NCBI GenBank assembly: GCA_052388135.1
Contig: JBQTIM010000069.1
Coordinates: forward strand, 1 to 64,000
Length of the DNA: 64,000 nucleotides
Direction: 5' to 3'
DNA from: JBQTIM01 sp052388135
GTDB taxonomy: Bacteria > Elusimicrobiota > Elusimicrobia > FEN-1173
Each line of letters opens with the position of its first letter. Within the stretch, counting starts at the first letter, position 1. A program made the position numbers and the translations under genes. A model generated the notes under the pieces. That model was not told where the DNA came from and made no database searches. It saw nothing but the letters and a program-made list of their open reading frames with translations. Shown in pieces: positions 51,168-59,623 of the stretch.

Positions 51168-52307
51168 ATGTCCATTTTGATCAGCGCCCTGGCCATCGTG
51201 CTGGTGTTCGGGGTGGTTATCTTCGTCCACGAGTTCGGCCATTTCATCGTCGCCAAGAAGTCCGGCGTGAAGGTGGACCGCTTTTCCTTCGGCTTGGGGC
51301 CGGAAATTTTCGGCTTCAACTGGGGCGAGACCCGCTACTGCGTCGCCTGGATTCCCCTGGGCGGCGAGGTGCGCATGGCGGGCGAGGCCGCCTTCGAGGA
51401 GGGCGACCCCGACAAGCCGCCCCAGCCCCGGGACCCGCGCGAATTTTTCGCCAAGCCCTGGTACCGCCGCATCCCCATCGTGGTGGCGGGCCCGGCCATG
51501 AACTACGTGCTGGCGTTCCTGATTTTTTCCGTCATGGCCCTGACCTGGGGCGACCCCCGCATCTCCCCCGAGCCCGTCATCGGCGAAGTGATGGCCGGCT
51601 ACCCGGCCGAGGAAGCCGGCCTGCGGGCGGGGGACCGCGTGCTTTCTTTGGACGGAAAGCCCGTGGCCGCCTGGACGGAGATGGCCGAAGGGATCCACGG
51701 GCGGGCCGACCAGGCGGTGGCCGTGGAATACAAGCGGGGCGAGGAAACCGGCACGGTGCGGCTCACCCCGCGCCTCGGGCCCGAAGGCCGCGGCCTCATC
51801 GGCGTCACGCCTTCCACCGTTTTCGACAAAGTGGGCTTCTGGACCGCCTGGGTCCGCGGCGCCCAGCAGACCTGGATGTGGACGGAATACACCCTCCGCT
51901 ACCTGGGAGAAAAACTCGTCAAGCGCGAGAAGCCGGAGCTGTCGGGCCCCCTGGGCATCGCCACCGTGGTGGCCAAGGCGACGCGGGCCGGCGTCCAGGA
52001 CATGCTCTACCTCATCGCCCTCATTTCCGTGGGCATCGGCCTCTTCAACCTGTTCCCCATCCCGCTCCTGGACGGCGGTCACCTCATGTTCTACCTTTGG
52101 GAAGGCATCACCAAGCGCCCCGTCACCCGCCGCGCCATGTCCGTGGCCAACACCCTGGGGCTTTCCCTGCTCCTCACCGTGCTGGTCTTCGCCACCTACA
52201 GCGACATCCAGCGCATGCGGGGCGGAAAAGGCGGGGACACGGAGACGTCCCAGCCGAAGGACGCCGGCGCCGCCGAAACAAAACCCGAGAGCCCCGCCGT
52301 TCCATGA
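51168..52307 (+). CDS. rseP: RseP-type site-2 metalloprotease
   Basis: The 379-residue membrane protease has HEFGHF (the HEXXH zinc site) in the first membrane segment (VIFVHEFGHFIVAKKSGVKV), a single PDZ domain (residues 125-200, AEEAGLRAGDRVLSLDGKPV), and the second active-site motif NLFPIPLLDGGHLMFYLWE (NPxPxLDGG type). RseP cuts within-membrane anchors such as RseA to release envelope-stress sigma factors, and clears leftover signal peptides. One PDZ domain instead of two is common outside Proteobacteria. A good GAGGAGG site precedes ATG 51168. Confidence 0.94.
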   Translation: MSILISALAIVLVFGVVIFVHEFGHFIVAKKSGVKVDRFSFGLGPEIFGFNWGETRYCVAWIPLGGEVRMAGEAAFEEGDPDKPPQPRDPREFFAKPWYRRIPIVVAGPAMNYVLAFLIFSVMALTWGDPRISPEPVIGEVMAGYPAEEAGLRAGDRVLSLDGKPVAAWTEMAEGIHGRADQAVAVEYKRGEETGTVRLTPRLGPEGRGLIGVTPSTVFDKVGFWTAWVRGAQQTWMWTEYTLRYLGEKLVKREKPELSGPLGIATVVAKATRAGVQDMLYLIALISVGIGLFNLFPIPLLDGGHLMFYLWEGITKRPVTRRAMSVANTLGLSLLLTVLVFATYSDIQRMRGGKGGDTETSQPKDAGAAETKPESPAVP

Positions 52308-52370
52308 GTCTCTTCTCCTCCGGCCCCGCGTGCTGAAGTTCCGCCTCGCCGCCTCGCGGCGCGCCCTTTC

Positions 52371-54071
52371 ATGAGGCTTTCCCGCGCCCTCGCCCCGACG
52401 CTGCGCGAGCCGCCCCGCGACGCCGACAGCGTCTCGGCCAAACTCATGCTGCGGGCCGGCCTCGTGCGCAAGGTGGCGGCGGGCCTTTACGAGTGGCTGC
52501 CTCTGGGCCTGCGGGTCCTGCGCAAGGTGGAGCGCATCATCCGCGAGGAGATGGACCTCATCGGCGGCCAGGAAGTTTCCCTGCCCGTCCTCCAGCCCAA
52601 ATCGTTGTGGGAGGAAACCGGCCGCTGGCAGGTCTACGGCAAAGAGCTCATGCGCCTCTCCGACCGCAAGGACGCCGAGTTCTGCCTGGCCCCCACCGCC
52701 GAGGAGGTCATCACCGACCTGGCGCGGCGCGAGGTGCGCTCCTACCGCGAGCTCCCGCTCCTGCTCTACCAGTTCGGGGCCAAGTTCCGGGACGAGATCC
52801 GCCCGCGCTTCGGCGTCATGCGCGCGCGCGAGTTCCTCATGAAAGACGCCTACTCCTTCCACGCCGACGAGGAAAGCCTGGAGGGAACCTACCGCGCGGC
52901 CTACGAGGCCTACAAGAAAATCTTCACCCGCTGCGGCCTGGACTTCCGTCCCGTGGAGGCCCAAAGCGGCGCCATCGGCGGCAGTTTCTCCCACGAGTTC
53001 ATGGTGCTGGCGGAAACGGGCGAGGAAGCCATCGCCTCCTGCGCCTGCGGCTACGCGGCCAACGCCGAACGCGCCGAGATCAAGGACGGCGGCCCCGCGG
53101 AGAAGCCCGAACAACCCCAGCCTCTCCAAGAAGTGGACACCCCGGGCGCCTGGACCGTGGAGGCCGTGGCGAAGCTCCTGGGCGAGCCGCCGGAAAAATT
53201 CATCAAGACCCTCTTTTACGTGGCCGACGGAAAACCCGTGGTGGCCCTGGTGCGCGGCGACGCGGAGCTCAACGAGGCCAAACTGCAAAGGCTGCTCGGC
53301 GCGAAACTCCTGCACAAGGCTTCCGACGAGGTTTACCGCCAGGCGGCGGGCTGCGACGTGGGTTTCGCCGGGCCCGGCGGCCTCAAGGCCCCCGTCTACG
53401 CGGACCACGGCCTGCGGCACCTCGCCAACGCCGTGTCCGGCGCGGGAAAAAAAGACAAGCATCTTAAGAACATCAATTTCGGCCGCGATTACGGCGTGGA
53501 GGCCTTCGCCGACCTTCGCGTGGCCAAGCCCGGCGACGCCTGCCCCCGCTGCGGCCGGCCGCTGACCTTCTCCCGCGGCATCGAGGTGGGCCACGTGTTC
53601 AAGCTGGGCACGAAATACTCCGAAGCTTTGCAAGCCGGCTTCCTGACGGAAAAAGGCGCCAAGGCGCCTTTCCTCATGGGCTGCTACGGCATCGGCGTCA
53701 GCCGCGTCGTAGCCGCCGCCATCGAGCAGCGCCACGACGACGCCGGCATCGCCTGGCCGCCCGCCCTGGCGCCCTACCACGTGCTGGTTTTGCCCTTGAA
53801 CGTCACCCACCCCGGCGTCCTGTCCGCCGCGGAAAAAATCTACGCCGAGCTGGCCGCCCGGGGCGTGGAAGTTCTGCTGGACGACCGCGACCGCCGCGCC
53901 GGCGAAAAGTTCGCCGACGCGGACCTGCTGGGCATCCCCTGGCGCGTGGTGGTCGGCGAGAAGAAGCTGGCCGCCGGTCTGGCCGAGCTCAAGCGCCGCT
54001 CCTCCCCCCAGGCCGAAGACGTGCCGCTGGACGTTGTGCCGGACCGCCTCCTCAAAGACCTCTCCGCCTAA
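52371..54071 (+). CDS. proS: Proline-tRNA ligase (bacterial type with editing insertion)
   Basis: The 566-residue class II synthetase is the long bacterial form. Motif 1 lies near LPLGLRVLRKVERIIREEMD; motif 2 is FRDEIRPRFGVMRAREFLMK; motif 3 is GCYGIGVSRVVAAAIEQRHD. Between motifs 2 and 3 is a YbaK-like editing domain (residues 260-360, EKFIKTLFYVADGKPVVALV) that clears Ala-tRNA-Pro. CPRCGRP in the catalytic core replaces the usual C-x-C/GxYE context and may bind metal. The C-terminal anticodon-binding domain is normal. It ends the translation/envelope cluster. Confidence 0.95.
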   Translation: MRLSRALAPTLREPPRDADSVSAKLMLRAGLVRKVAAGLYEWLPLGLRVLRKVERIIREEMDLIGGQEVSLPVLQPKSLWEETGRWQVYGKELMRLSDRKDAEFCLAPTAEEVITDLARREVRSYRELPLLLYQFGAKFRDEIRPRFGVMRAREFLMKDAYSFHADEESLEGTYRAAYEAYKKIFTRCGLDFRPVEAQSGAIGGSFSHEFMVLAETGEEAIASCACGYAANAERAEIKDGGPAEKPEQPQPLQEVDTPGAWTVEAVAKLLGEPPEKFIKTLFYVADGKPVVALVRGDAELNEAKLQRLLGAKLLHKASDEVYRQAAGCDVGFAGPGGLKAPVYADHGLRHLANAVSGAGKKDKHLKNINFGRDYGVEAFADLRVAKPGDACPRCGRPLTFSRGIEVGHVFKLGTKYSEALQAGFLTEKGAKAPFLMGCYGIGVSRVVAAAIEQRHDDAGIAWPPALAPYHVLVLPLNVTHPGVLSAAEKIYAELAARGVEVLLDDRDRRAGEKFADADLLGIPWRVVVGEKKLAAGLAELKRRSSPQAEDVPLDVVPDRLLKDLSA

Positions 54072-54195
54072 TTCCCGCCCTCCGTTCCTCCGCCGGACCC
54101 CCGACGGAACTCCGCCTGTTTTGGTTACAAAGATGTTACATCAAATTTACAAAAACTTAATGCGGCCTTAAGGCGTCCGGAATAGACTAGTCATA

Positions 54196-54274
54196 GGCCG
54201 AAGGAAGCATCGCTTCAAATTCGTCAATCGGCCGCCCCTTTAAAGCCGCCCGCCCCCCCGGGCGGCTTTTTTTT
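54196..54274 (+). ncRNA. Candidate small RNA ending in a strong terminator
   Basis: Inside the 320-base gap between proS and the cNMP gene. GGCCGA (54196-54201) pairs with TCGGCC (54228-54233), with inner GAAGC (54204-54208)/GCTTC (54212-54216). The terminator follows directly. Upstream 54120-54165 is AT-rich, but no promoter with a proper spacer could be read, so it may equally be the 3' end of the proS mRNA. Confidence 0.35.
54242..54274 (+). terminator. Strong intrinsic terminator
   Basis: AAAGCCGCCCG (54242-54252) pairs with CGGGCGGCTTT (54259-54269) across a C-rich loop, followed by a T run to 54274. Confidence 0.9.
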
Positions 54275-54304
54275 GCCCGCCGATGCCCGTGGGCGAGATT
54301 TTGC

Positions 54305-54333
54305 TTGAAAAAGGCCTCAAATCGTCGCATAAT
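54305..54333 (+). promoter_or_regulatory. Promoter of the cNMP-binding gene
   Basis: TTGAAA (54305-54310), 17-nt spacer, CATAAT (54328-54333), then a leader of about 54 nt to ATG 54394. Confidence 0.55.
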
Positions 54334-54393
54334 GTCTCTTCCGCCGGCTCTTCCGCCAGGGTCCGGCCCACCCGTCTCCGAATCGAGGAATCC

Positions 54394-54867
54394 ATGCCGT
54401 TCGACGACACCATATTTTTCAAGCAGAACGCCGAGCTCATCCAATTTTTCGGCGACCTCACCGACGACCAACTCCGGGAGCTCACGGCCGTCATCGAGCG
54501 CGACACCTACGACAGCGGCCGCACCGAGCTGTTTCAGGGGGAGATGACGCACAACTTCTACATCGTCAAGCGGGGGCGCGTCACCGTCACCGCCCGCGAC
54601 ACCAAGCAGAAGGACAAGATCATCCTGGCGGAGCTGAAGGCCGGAGATTTCTTCGGCGAGATATCCCTTTTGGAGGCCACCACGGCCACCGCCACCATAA
54701 AAGTGGTGGAGGACGGCACCGAAATCCTCACCATTCCCCGGGACGCCTTCCAGAACCTCCTGCGGGAAGCGCCCCACCTGGAAGGCGCCCTGCGCCGGCG
54801 CATCGCCGCACGCAAGGAACAAAAAACGCAGGCCTTCAAGAAGCCCGAGGACGACGAGGTCGTCTAA
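54394..54867 (+). CDS. Stand-alone cyclic-nucleotide-binding domain protein
   Basis: The 157-residue product starts at ATG 54394 (GAGGA upstream) and is essentially one cNMP-binding beta barrel (FQGEMTHNFYIVKRGRVTVT, AELKAGDFFGEISLLEATTA) followed by a charged tail. There is no helix-turn-helix, so it is unlikely to be a CRP-type transcription factor. The phosphate-binding cassette has GEISLLE but the usual Arg is not evident, so ligand binding is uncertain. It may be a regulatory subunit acting on the kinase encoded next. It is separated from that gene by 143 bases and a likely separate promoter. Confidence 0.85.
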   Translation: MPFDDTIFFKQNAELIQFFGDLTDDQLRELTAVIERDTYDSGRTELFQGEMTHNFYIVKRGRVTVTARDTKQKDKIILAELKAGDFFGEISLLEATTATATIKVVEDGTEILTIPRDAFQNLLREAPHLEGALRRRIAARKEQKTQAFKKPEDDEVV

Positions 54868-54972
54868 GCGCCTTCTCCGTTCCAAATCCGCGTTCCCACC
54901 CGTCTGAAAATCGCCCGCCTACGTCCCGGTCCCCCGCTCTTGAGGCGGGCACGCGCTTCCATGAGAAAAGTG

Positions 54973-55001
54973 TTGAAGAGACGCCCCAATTCGCATAAGC
55001 T
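54973..55001 (+). promoter_or_regulatory. Promoter of the CHASE2-kinase gene
   Basis: TTGAAG (54973-54978), 17-nt spacer, TAAGCT (54996-55001). The predicted start is about three bases before ATG 55011. Confidence 0.45.
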
Positions 55002-55010
55002 TATAGCCGC

Positions 55011-57914
55011 ATGAAAAAGAGTTGGGTGATGGACACGTTGGTGGGAATTTCTTTGAGCCTGGCCGTGGCGGCCGCGGCGTTCTTCCGCTGGCCCGTGACG
55101 GAGGCCTTGGAGAGCCGGCTCTACGACCTGCGCCTCCAGCATTCCCCCAAAGCCCCCCTGTCGGATCAAATCCTCTTCGTGGCCATAGACGACGCCAGCC
55201 TGGAATCCGCGGGCCGCTGGCCCTGGCCGCGGAGCTACATCGGCCAGATGGTCCAGCAGATCGGCGCCGGGCGGCCCAAGGTCATCGGCGTCAATATTTT
55301 CTTTACCGAAGCGGACGAGAACCAGGGCTTGGAGCGCGTCCGCAACCTCCGCCAGCAGTACGTCGAGGCCGCCGGCGACCCGGCCATCGCCACCCTGCAG
55401 GCGCTCGTGAAAAAGGACAGGAAACTGCGGTGGGCGGAGACCGTCCTGGATCCTCTCTTGGACATGGACATCCTGTTCGCCGAGGCCGAGGACAGCCTGG
55501 ACAACGACCGCGCCCTGGCCCTGGCCCTGCAGGAAACCCCCCGCGTGGTCCTGCCCATGACGTTCACGAGTCTGGAGGCTCCTCTGGCCGGGGAGCCGCC
55601 CGAGCTGCTGGACCGCATGAAAACCCGCGCCCTGGCGGAAGGCGAGCCGACGCCCCGGTCGGCGGTTCCGGAGGGTTACGCTCCCCTCCTTCCCCTGGAA
55701 AAATTTGCCGGCGCCGCGGCCGGCCTCGGCCACAGCAACATCTTCAAGGACTGGGACGGCTCCGTGCGGCGCGAGGCGCCGGTGGTCCGCTACCAGGGCC
55801 GCCTGTTTCCCTCACTGGCTTTGGAGATGGCCCGCGTGGCCCGCGGCCTGGCGCCGGAGGACGAGAAGGTGTCGCCCGGGCGCGACGTCCTTCTGGGCGA
55901 AACGCGCATTCCTCTCGACGGAGAAAGCCGCGCGCTCATCAATTTCCCGTCGTCGTTTTCCGACCTCAAGACGGTGTCCGCCGTGGACGTCCTGGCGGAA
56001 AAAATCCCGCCCGAAACCTTCAAGGACAAGCTGGTGCTGCTCGGCCCCATGGCCTCGGGCCTGGGCACGCTTTTCGTGACGCCGGTGGAAGCCAACTACC
56101 CCGACAGCGGCGTCATCGTCACCTCTCTGCAGAACATTTTGGGCGGCTCGTTCCTCCAGAGGCCGGCGTGGGCTTTCCAGGCGGAGATGGGCGCCTTGCT
56201 GGCGGTGGCCTTGTTCGTGTCGTTCCTCCTGCCGCACCTGCGGGCCCGCATGGGCGCCCTTTGCGCTCTCTTGCTCCTCATCGCGCTGGGCGCCGCCGGC
56301 GCCTATCTTTTCGTGGCCCAAAAAATCTGGGTGAAGATTTTCTACGGCATGGCGCTTTTGGTTCTGGGCTACGGCCTCATCACCCTGCGGCGCTTCTTCT
56401 TCACGGAGCGGCGCAAGGAGCTCGTGGAGGCGGAGAGCATCGAGACCAACAAGATGCTGGGCCTCTCTTTCCAAGGCCAGGGCATGCTCGACATGGCCTT
56501 CGATAAGTTCCGCAAGTGCCCCGTGGACGACGCCATGAAGGACCTGCTCTACAACCTCGCCCTGGATTTCGAGCGCAAGCGCCAGTTCAACAAAGCCGCC
56601 GTGGTCTACGAGCACATCGGCAGGACCGACCCGGGCTACAAAGACATCAAGGAACGCCAGAAGGGCGCCAAAACGGCGGGCGACACCATGATCGCCGGTC
56701 CGGGCCTGGGAGGCAAGCGCGAGGGCACTCTGGTCATGGAGGGTTCCACCGTCAAGCCAACGCTGGGGCGCTACGAAATCGAAAAAGAGCTGGGCCGCGG
56801 CGCCATGGGCGTCGTCTACCTGGGCCGCGACCCCAAGATCAACCGCCAGGTGGCCATCAAGACGCTGCGCTTCAACGACGAGGTGGAGGAATCCGCCGTC
56901 AAGATGGTGCGCGAGCGTTTTTTCCGCGAGGCCGAGTCCGCCGGCACTTTGAACCACCCCAACATCATCCGCATCTTCGACGCCGGCGAAGACAACGAGG
57001 TTTCCTACATCGCCATGGAGCTTCTGGCCGGCGAGGATTTGAAAAAATACACGGACAAGGCCAGCCTCCTGCCGCCCCCGCAGGTGATGGAGTACGCGGC
57101 CTTGATCGCCGACGCGCTGGACTACGCCCACGCCAACGGCGTCATTCACCGCGACATCAAGCCCGCCAACATCATGCGCCTGAAGGACGGCACCCTGCGC
57201 GTCACGGACTTCGGCATCGCCCGCATCGCGGCGTCCTCCAAGACCCAGACCGGCACGGTCATGGGCACGCCCAGCTACATGTCGCCCGAGCAGATCGCCG
57301 GCAAAAAGGTGGACGGCCGCGCGGACCTGTTCTCCCTCGGCGTCATGCTCTACGAGATGCTGACGGGGGAAAAGCCTTTCGACGGGGACAGCATCGCCAC
57401 GCTCCTTTTCCGCATCTCCAACGAGGTCCACCCCGACCCGCGCTTGAAGGCCTCCGACCGCGTGTCCGTCGCCGCTCGGGCCGTCATCGACAAGGCCCTG
57501 GCCAAGGACCCGGTCCTGCGCTATCAGCGCGGAAGCGAAATGGCGGCCGACCTGCGGGAGGCTTTGAAGACCCCCGGCGCTGCGCCGGCCAACGCCGCGC
57601 GGCCGCCGGTGGAGGAGGAGGTTCCCGTTCCTCCGGCCGACCAGGCCGTCGCGCCCGCGGCCGAGCCGCCCGCGGCCGCGGCCGAGCCGCCGCCCGATGT
57701 TTCTTTCCCCGACATGGGCGCCGGCATCGCCGCCGCCCTGGGAGGACTGACGACGGCGCCGGAGCCCCCGGCCGATCCCTACCCGCCCCCGAACGCCGCC
57801 GAACCCAACGGCCATGGGGCGGAAACCGGAAACGAAAAACCCCTTTCTTCGGAAACCGTCCGCCTGCCGCCCGGCGAAGTCCAATTTCCCGACGACACCT
57901 TGAAAATGCCATGA
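55011..57914 (+). CDS. CHASE2-domain membrane serine/threonine protein kinase
   Basis: At 967 residues, an N-terminal membrane helix leads into an extracytoplasmic CHASE2 domain (about 35-385; ESRLYDLRLQHSP, FVAIDDASLESAGRWPWPRS). Two or three membrane helices follow (about 390-465). A short TPR-like linker precedes a Hanks-type kinase (about 585-850): glycine loop ELGRGAMGVVY, AIK lysine, HRDIKPANIM (Asp 715) and DFG (Asp 733), all intact. The C-terminal 120 residues are Pro/Ala/Glu-rich. It probably senses an envelope signal and phosphorylates cytoplasmic targets, with the phosphatase and FHA genes next door closing the circuit. Confidence 0.93.
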   Translation: MKKSWVMDTLVGISLSLAVAAAAFFRWPVTEALESRLYDLRLQHSPKAPLSDQILFVAIDDASLESAGRWPWPRSYIGQMVQQIGAGRPKVIGVNIFFTEADENQGLERVRNLRQQYVEAAGDPAIATLQALVKKDRKLRWAETVLDPLLDMDILFAEAEDSLDNDRALALALQETPRVVLPMTFTSLEAPLAGEPPELLDRMKTRALAEGEPTPRSAVPEGYAPLLPLEKFAGAAAGLGHSNIFKDWDGSVRREAPVVRYQGRLFPSLALEMARVARGLAPEDEKVSPGRDVLLGETRIPLDGESRALINFPSSFSDLKTVSAVDVLAEKIPPETFKDKLVLLGPMASGLGTLFVTPVEANYPDSGVIVTSLQNILGGSFLQRPAWAFQAEMGALLAVALFVSFLLPHLRARMGALCALLLLIALGAAGAYLFVAQKIWVKIFYGMALLVLGYGLITLRRFFFTERRKELVEAESIETNKMLGLSFQGQGMLDMAFDKFRKCPVDDAMKDLLYNLALDFERKRQFNKAAVVYEHIGRTDPGYKDIKERQKGAKTAGDTMIAGPGLGGKREGTLVMEGSTVKPTLGRYEIEKELGRGAMGVVYLGRDPKINRQVAIKTLRFNDEVEESAVKMVRERFFREAESAGTLNHPNIIRIFDAGEDNEVSYIAMELLAGEDLKKYTDKASLLPPPQVMEYAALIADALDYAHANGVIHRDIKPANIMRLKDGTLRVTDFGIARIAASSKTQTGTVMGTPSYMSPEQIAGKKVDGRADLFSLGVMLYEMLTGEKPFDGDSIATLLFRISNEVHPDPRLKASDRVSVAARAVIDKALAKDPVLRYQRGSEMAADLREALKTPGAAPANAARPPVEEEVPVPPADQAVAPAAEPPAAAAEPPPDVSFPDMGAGIAAALGGLTTAPEPPADPYPPPNAAEPNGHGAETGNEKPLSSETVRLPPGEVQFPDDTLKMP

Positions 57915-57996
57915 CCCGCGCGGGGGGGGGCAGGAGCGTTGAGGGCGAGAAAAATCAGGCGCGCGGTCCGCGCGCTCTCCGCCGGAGGTTTCCGTC

Positions 57997-58833
57997 GTGA
58001 AAATTTCCTCCGCCGGCCTCACGGATCCCGGCCAGGTCCGACGGAACAACGAAGACAGCTATTGGGTGGAGCCGGAGACGGGCCTCTACATCGTGGCCGA
58101 CGGCATGGGCGGCCACGCCGCCGGAGAGGTGGCCAGCCGCATGGCGGTGGAGGTGATCCGCGAGCAAGTTTCGGCGGGCCTCGCCTCCGGGCGCATCCCC
58201 GCGGTGGGGGACAAGATGCTCCACGTGTCCCAGCGGGCCCGCCTCCTGGGCGCCGCCGTGCAGATGGCCAACGACGTGATTTTTTCCGCCGCCCAGGAGA
58301 ACTTGGAAAAAAAGGGCATGGGCACCACCCTGGTGGCGATCCTGCTGGACAAGTCCCGTTTCGCCGTGGCGCACGTGGGCGACAGCAGGCTCTACCTCCA
58401 TCGGTCGGGCCGGCTGGAGCAGCTCACCCGCGATCACTCCGTGGTGGCCGAGCAGGTGGCCCGCGGCCTCATCACGGCGGCCCAGGCGGAAACTTCGGAT
58501 TTACGGAACGTGCTGTCGCGGGCCCTGGGCGTGGCGCCGGAGGTGCGGGTGGACGTGGACGAGCACCCCTTCCGGTCCGGCGATTCCCTGCTCCTCTGCT
58601 CCGACGGCCTCTATCGCGTGGTCCCCGATGACGATATGGGGCGGGAGCTGGCGCGGCGCGACCCTCCCGCCGAAACCTGCCGGCGGCTCGTCGAAGCGGC
58701 CAACGGCGCCGGCGGACCCGACAACATCACCGTCGTCCTCATCCGACGGGAGAAAACGGCTTTGTGGCCCCGCATCGCGGGGTATTTCAATCCAGGAAAG
58801 GGCCTCCAGCGCTATGGTCAAGCTCCTTCTTAA
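57997..58833 (+). CDS. PP2C-family protein phosphatase
   Basis: The 278-residue cytoplasmic phosphatase opens with RRNNEDSYWVEPETGLYIVA and has metal-binding Asps in VADGMGGHAAGE, VAHVGDSRLYLH, CSDGLYRVV and GGPDNITVVL, the full PP2C/PPM set. It should remove phosphate from Ser/Thr sites made by the adjacent kinase. GTG 57997 has GGAGG seven to eight bases upstream. Its 3' end overlaps the FHA gene by 20 bases. Confidence 0.93.
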   Translation: MKISSAGLTDPGQVRRNNEDSYWVEPETGLYIVADGMGGHAAGEVASRMAVEVIREQVSAGLASGRIPAVGDKMLHVSQRARLLGAAVQMANDVIFSAAQENLEKKGMGTTLVAILLDKSRFAVAHVGDSRLYLHRSGRLEQLTRDHSVVAEQVARGLITAAQAETSDLRNVLSRALGVAPEVRVDVDEHPFRSGDSLLLCSDGLYRVVPDDDMGRELARRDPPAETCRRLVEAANGAGGPDNITVVLIRREKTALWPRIAGYFNPGKGLQRYGQAPS

Positions 58834-59524
58834 ATTCAACGCGGCGGTGATCCGGGAATTCCCCTTCGACAAGGACCAGGTCACCATCGGCCGCAAGCCG
58901 GACAACGACATCGTCATAGACAACCCCGCCGTCTCGGGCTTGCACGCCCGCATCGTGAAGCAGGGCGGGGACTACCTTCTGGAGGATATGCAAAGCACCA
59001 ACGGCACGTACCTCCACGAGCGCAAGATCGTCAAGGCCAGCCTCCGCCACAAGGACGAGGTGGGCGTGGCCAAGCACACCATCGTCTTCTTGAACGACGA
59101 GGAGGCTCCCGCCGCCGTCCCGGCCGCGCCCGCCAAATCGGCCTCTCCCGACGCCACCATGGTCATCGCCGCGCCGGCCCCCGCTTCCAAAGAGGCCAAG
59201 GCCGTCGACGTGGTGGGAGGTTTGCGCGTGGTCAAAGGCCAGACCACCGCCGCCCAGTTCAGCTTGGTGGGCCTCACCACCTATATAGGTAAGTCGGACC
59301 AGGCCGCCATCCGCTTGAAAGGCCTTTTCGCCCCCGACCTCGCCGCCTGCGTGGCCCGCCAGCCCGAGGGTTACTATTTGAAGGCCATCAAACCCAAGTC
59401 GGTCAAGCACAACCACCAAGTGGTGACGGACCAAATCCCCCTCCAAGAAGGGGATTTGATCGAGGTGGGGAACCTTCAATTGGTTTTTTACCACCAAAGC
59501 GCCGCCGGGCCGCTGTCCGGATAG
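58814..59524 (+). CDS. Two-FHA-domain phosphopeptide-binding protein
   Basis: The start is ATG 58814, within the phosphatase gene. The 236-residue product has an N-terminal canonical FHA domain (VTIGRKPDNDIVIDNPAVSG, LHARIV, STNGTYLHERKI) with the Arg, Ser and Asn residues that hold phosphothreonine. An Ala/Pro linker leads to a second, degenerate FHA-like domain (TTYIGKSDQAAIRLKGLF) that lacks the second half of the signature. It is likely a phospho-readout partner of the CHASE2 kinase. What it recruits is unknown. Confidence 0.9.
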   Translation: MVKLLLKFNAAVIREFPFDKDQVTIGRKPDNDIVIDNPAVSGLHARIVKQGGDYLLEDMQSTNGTYLHERKIVKASLRHKDEVGVAKHTIVFLNDEEAPAAVPAAPAKSASPDATMVIAAPAPASKEAKAVDVVGGLRVVKGQTTAAQFSLVGLTTYIGKSDQAAIRLKGLFAPDLAACVARQPEGYYLKAIKPKSVKHNHQVVTDQIPLQEGDLIEVGNLQLVFYHQSAAGPLSG

Positions 59525-59540
59525 GCGGCCGAGCCGGGCC

Positions 59541-59569
59541 TTGAAATCCGGCCGGAGCGGACTTAAAAT
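59541..59569 (+). promoter_or_regulatory. Promoter of the FecR-barrel operon
   Basis: TTGAAA (59541-59546), 17-nt spacer, TAAAAT (59564-59569), giving a leader of about 48 nt to ATG 59624. Confidence 0.65.
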
Positions 59570-59623
59570 TATCGGGAGATATTCTTGCGGGCGTTGAGGC
59601 GATTTACCATAATGGGGGCGGTT

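Noticed and set aside
54394..54867. CRP/FNR transcription factor
   Set aside because: There is no DNA-binding helix-turn-helix after the cNMP barrel; the protein ends in a charged tail.
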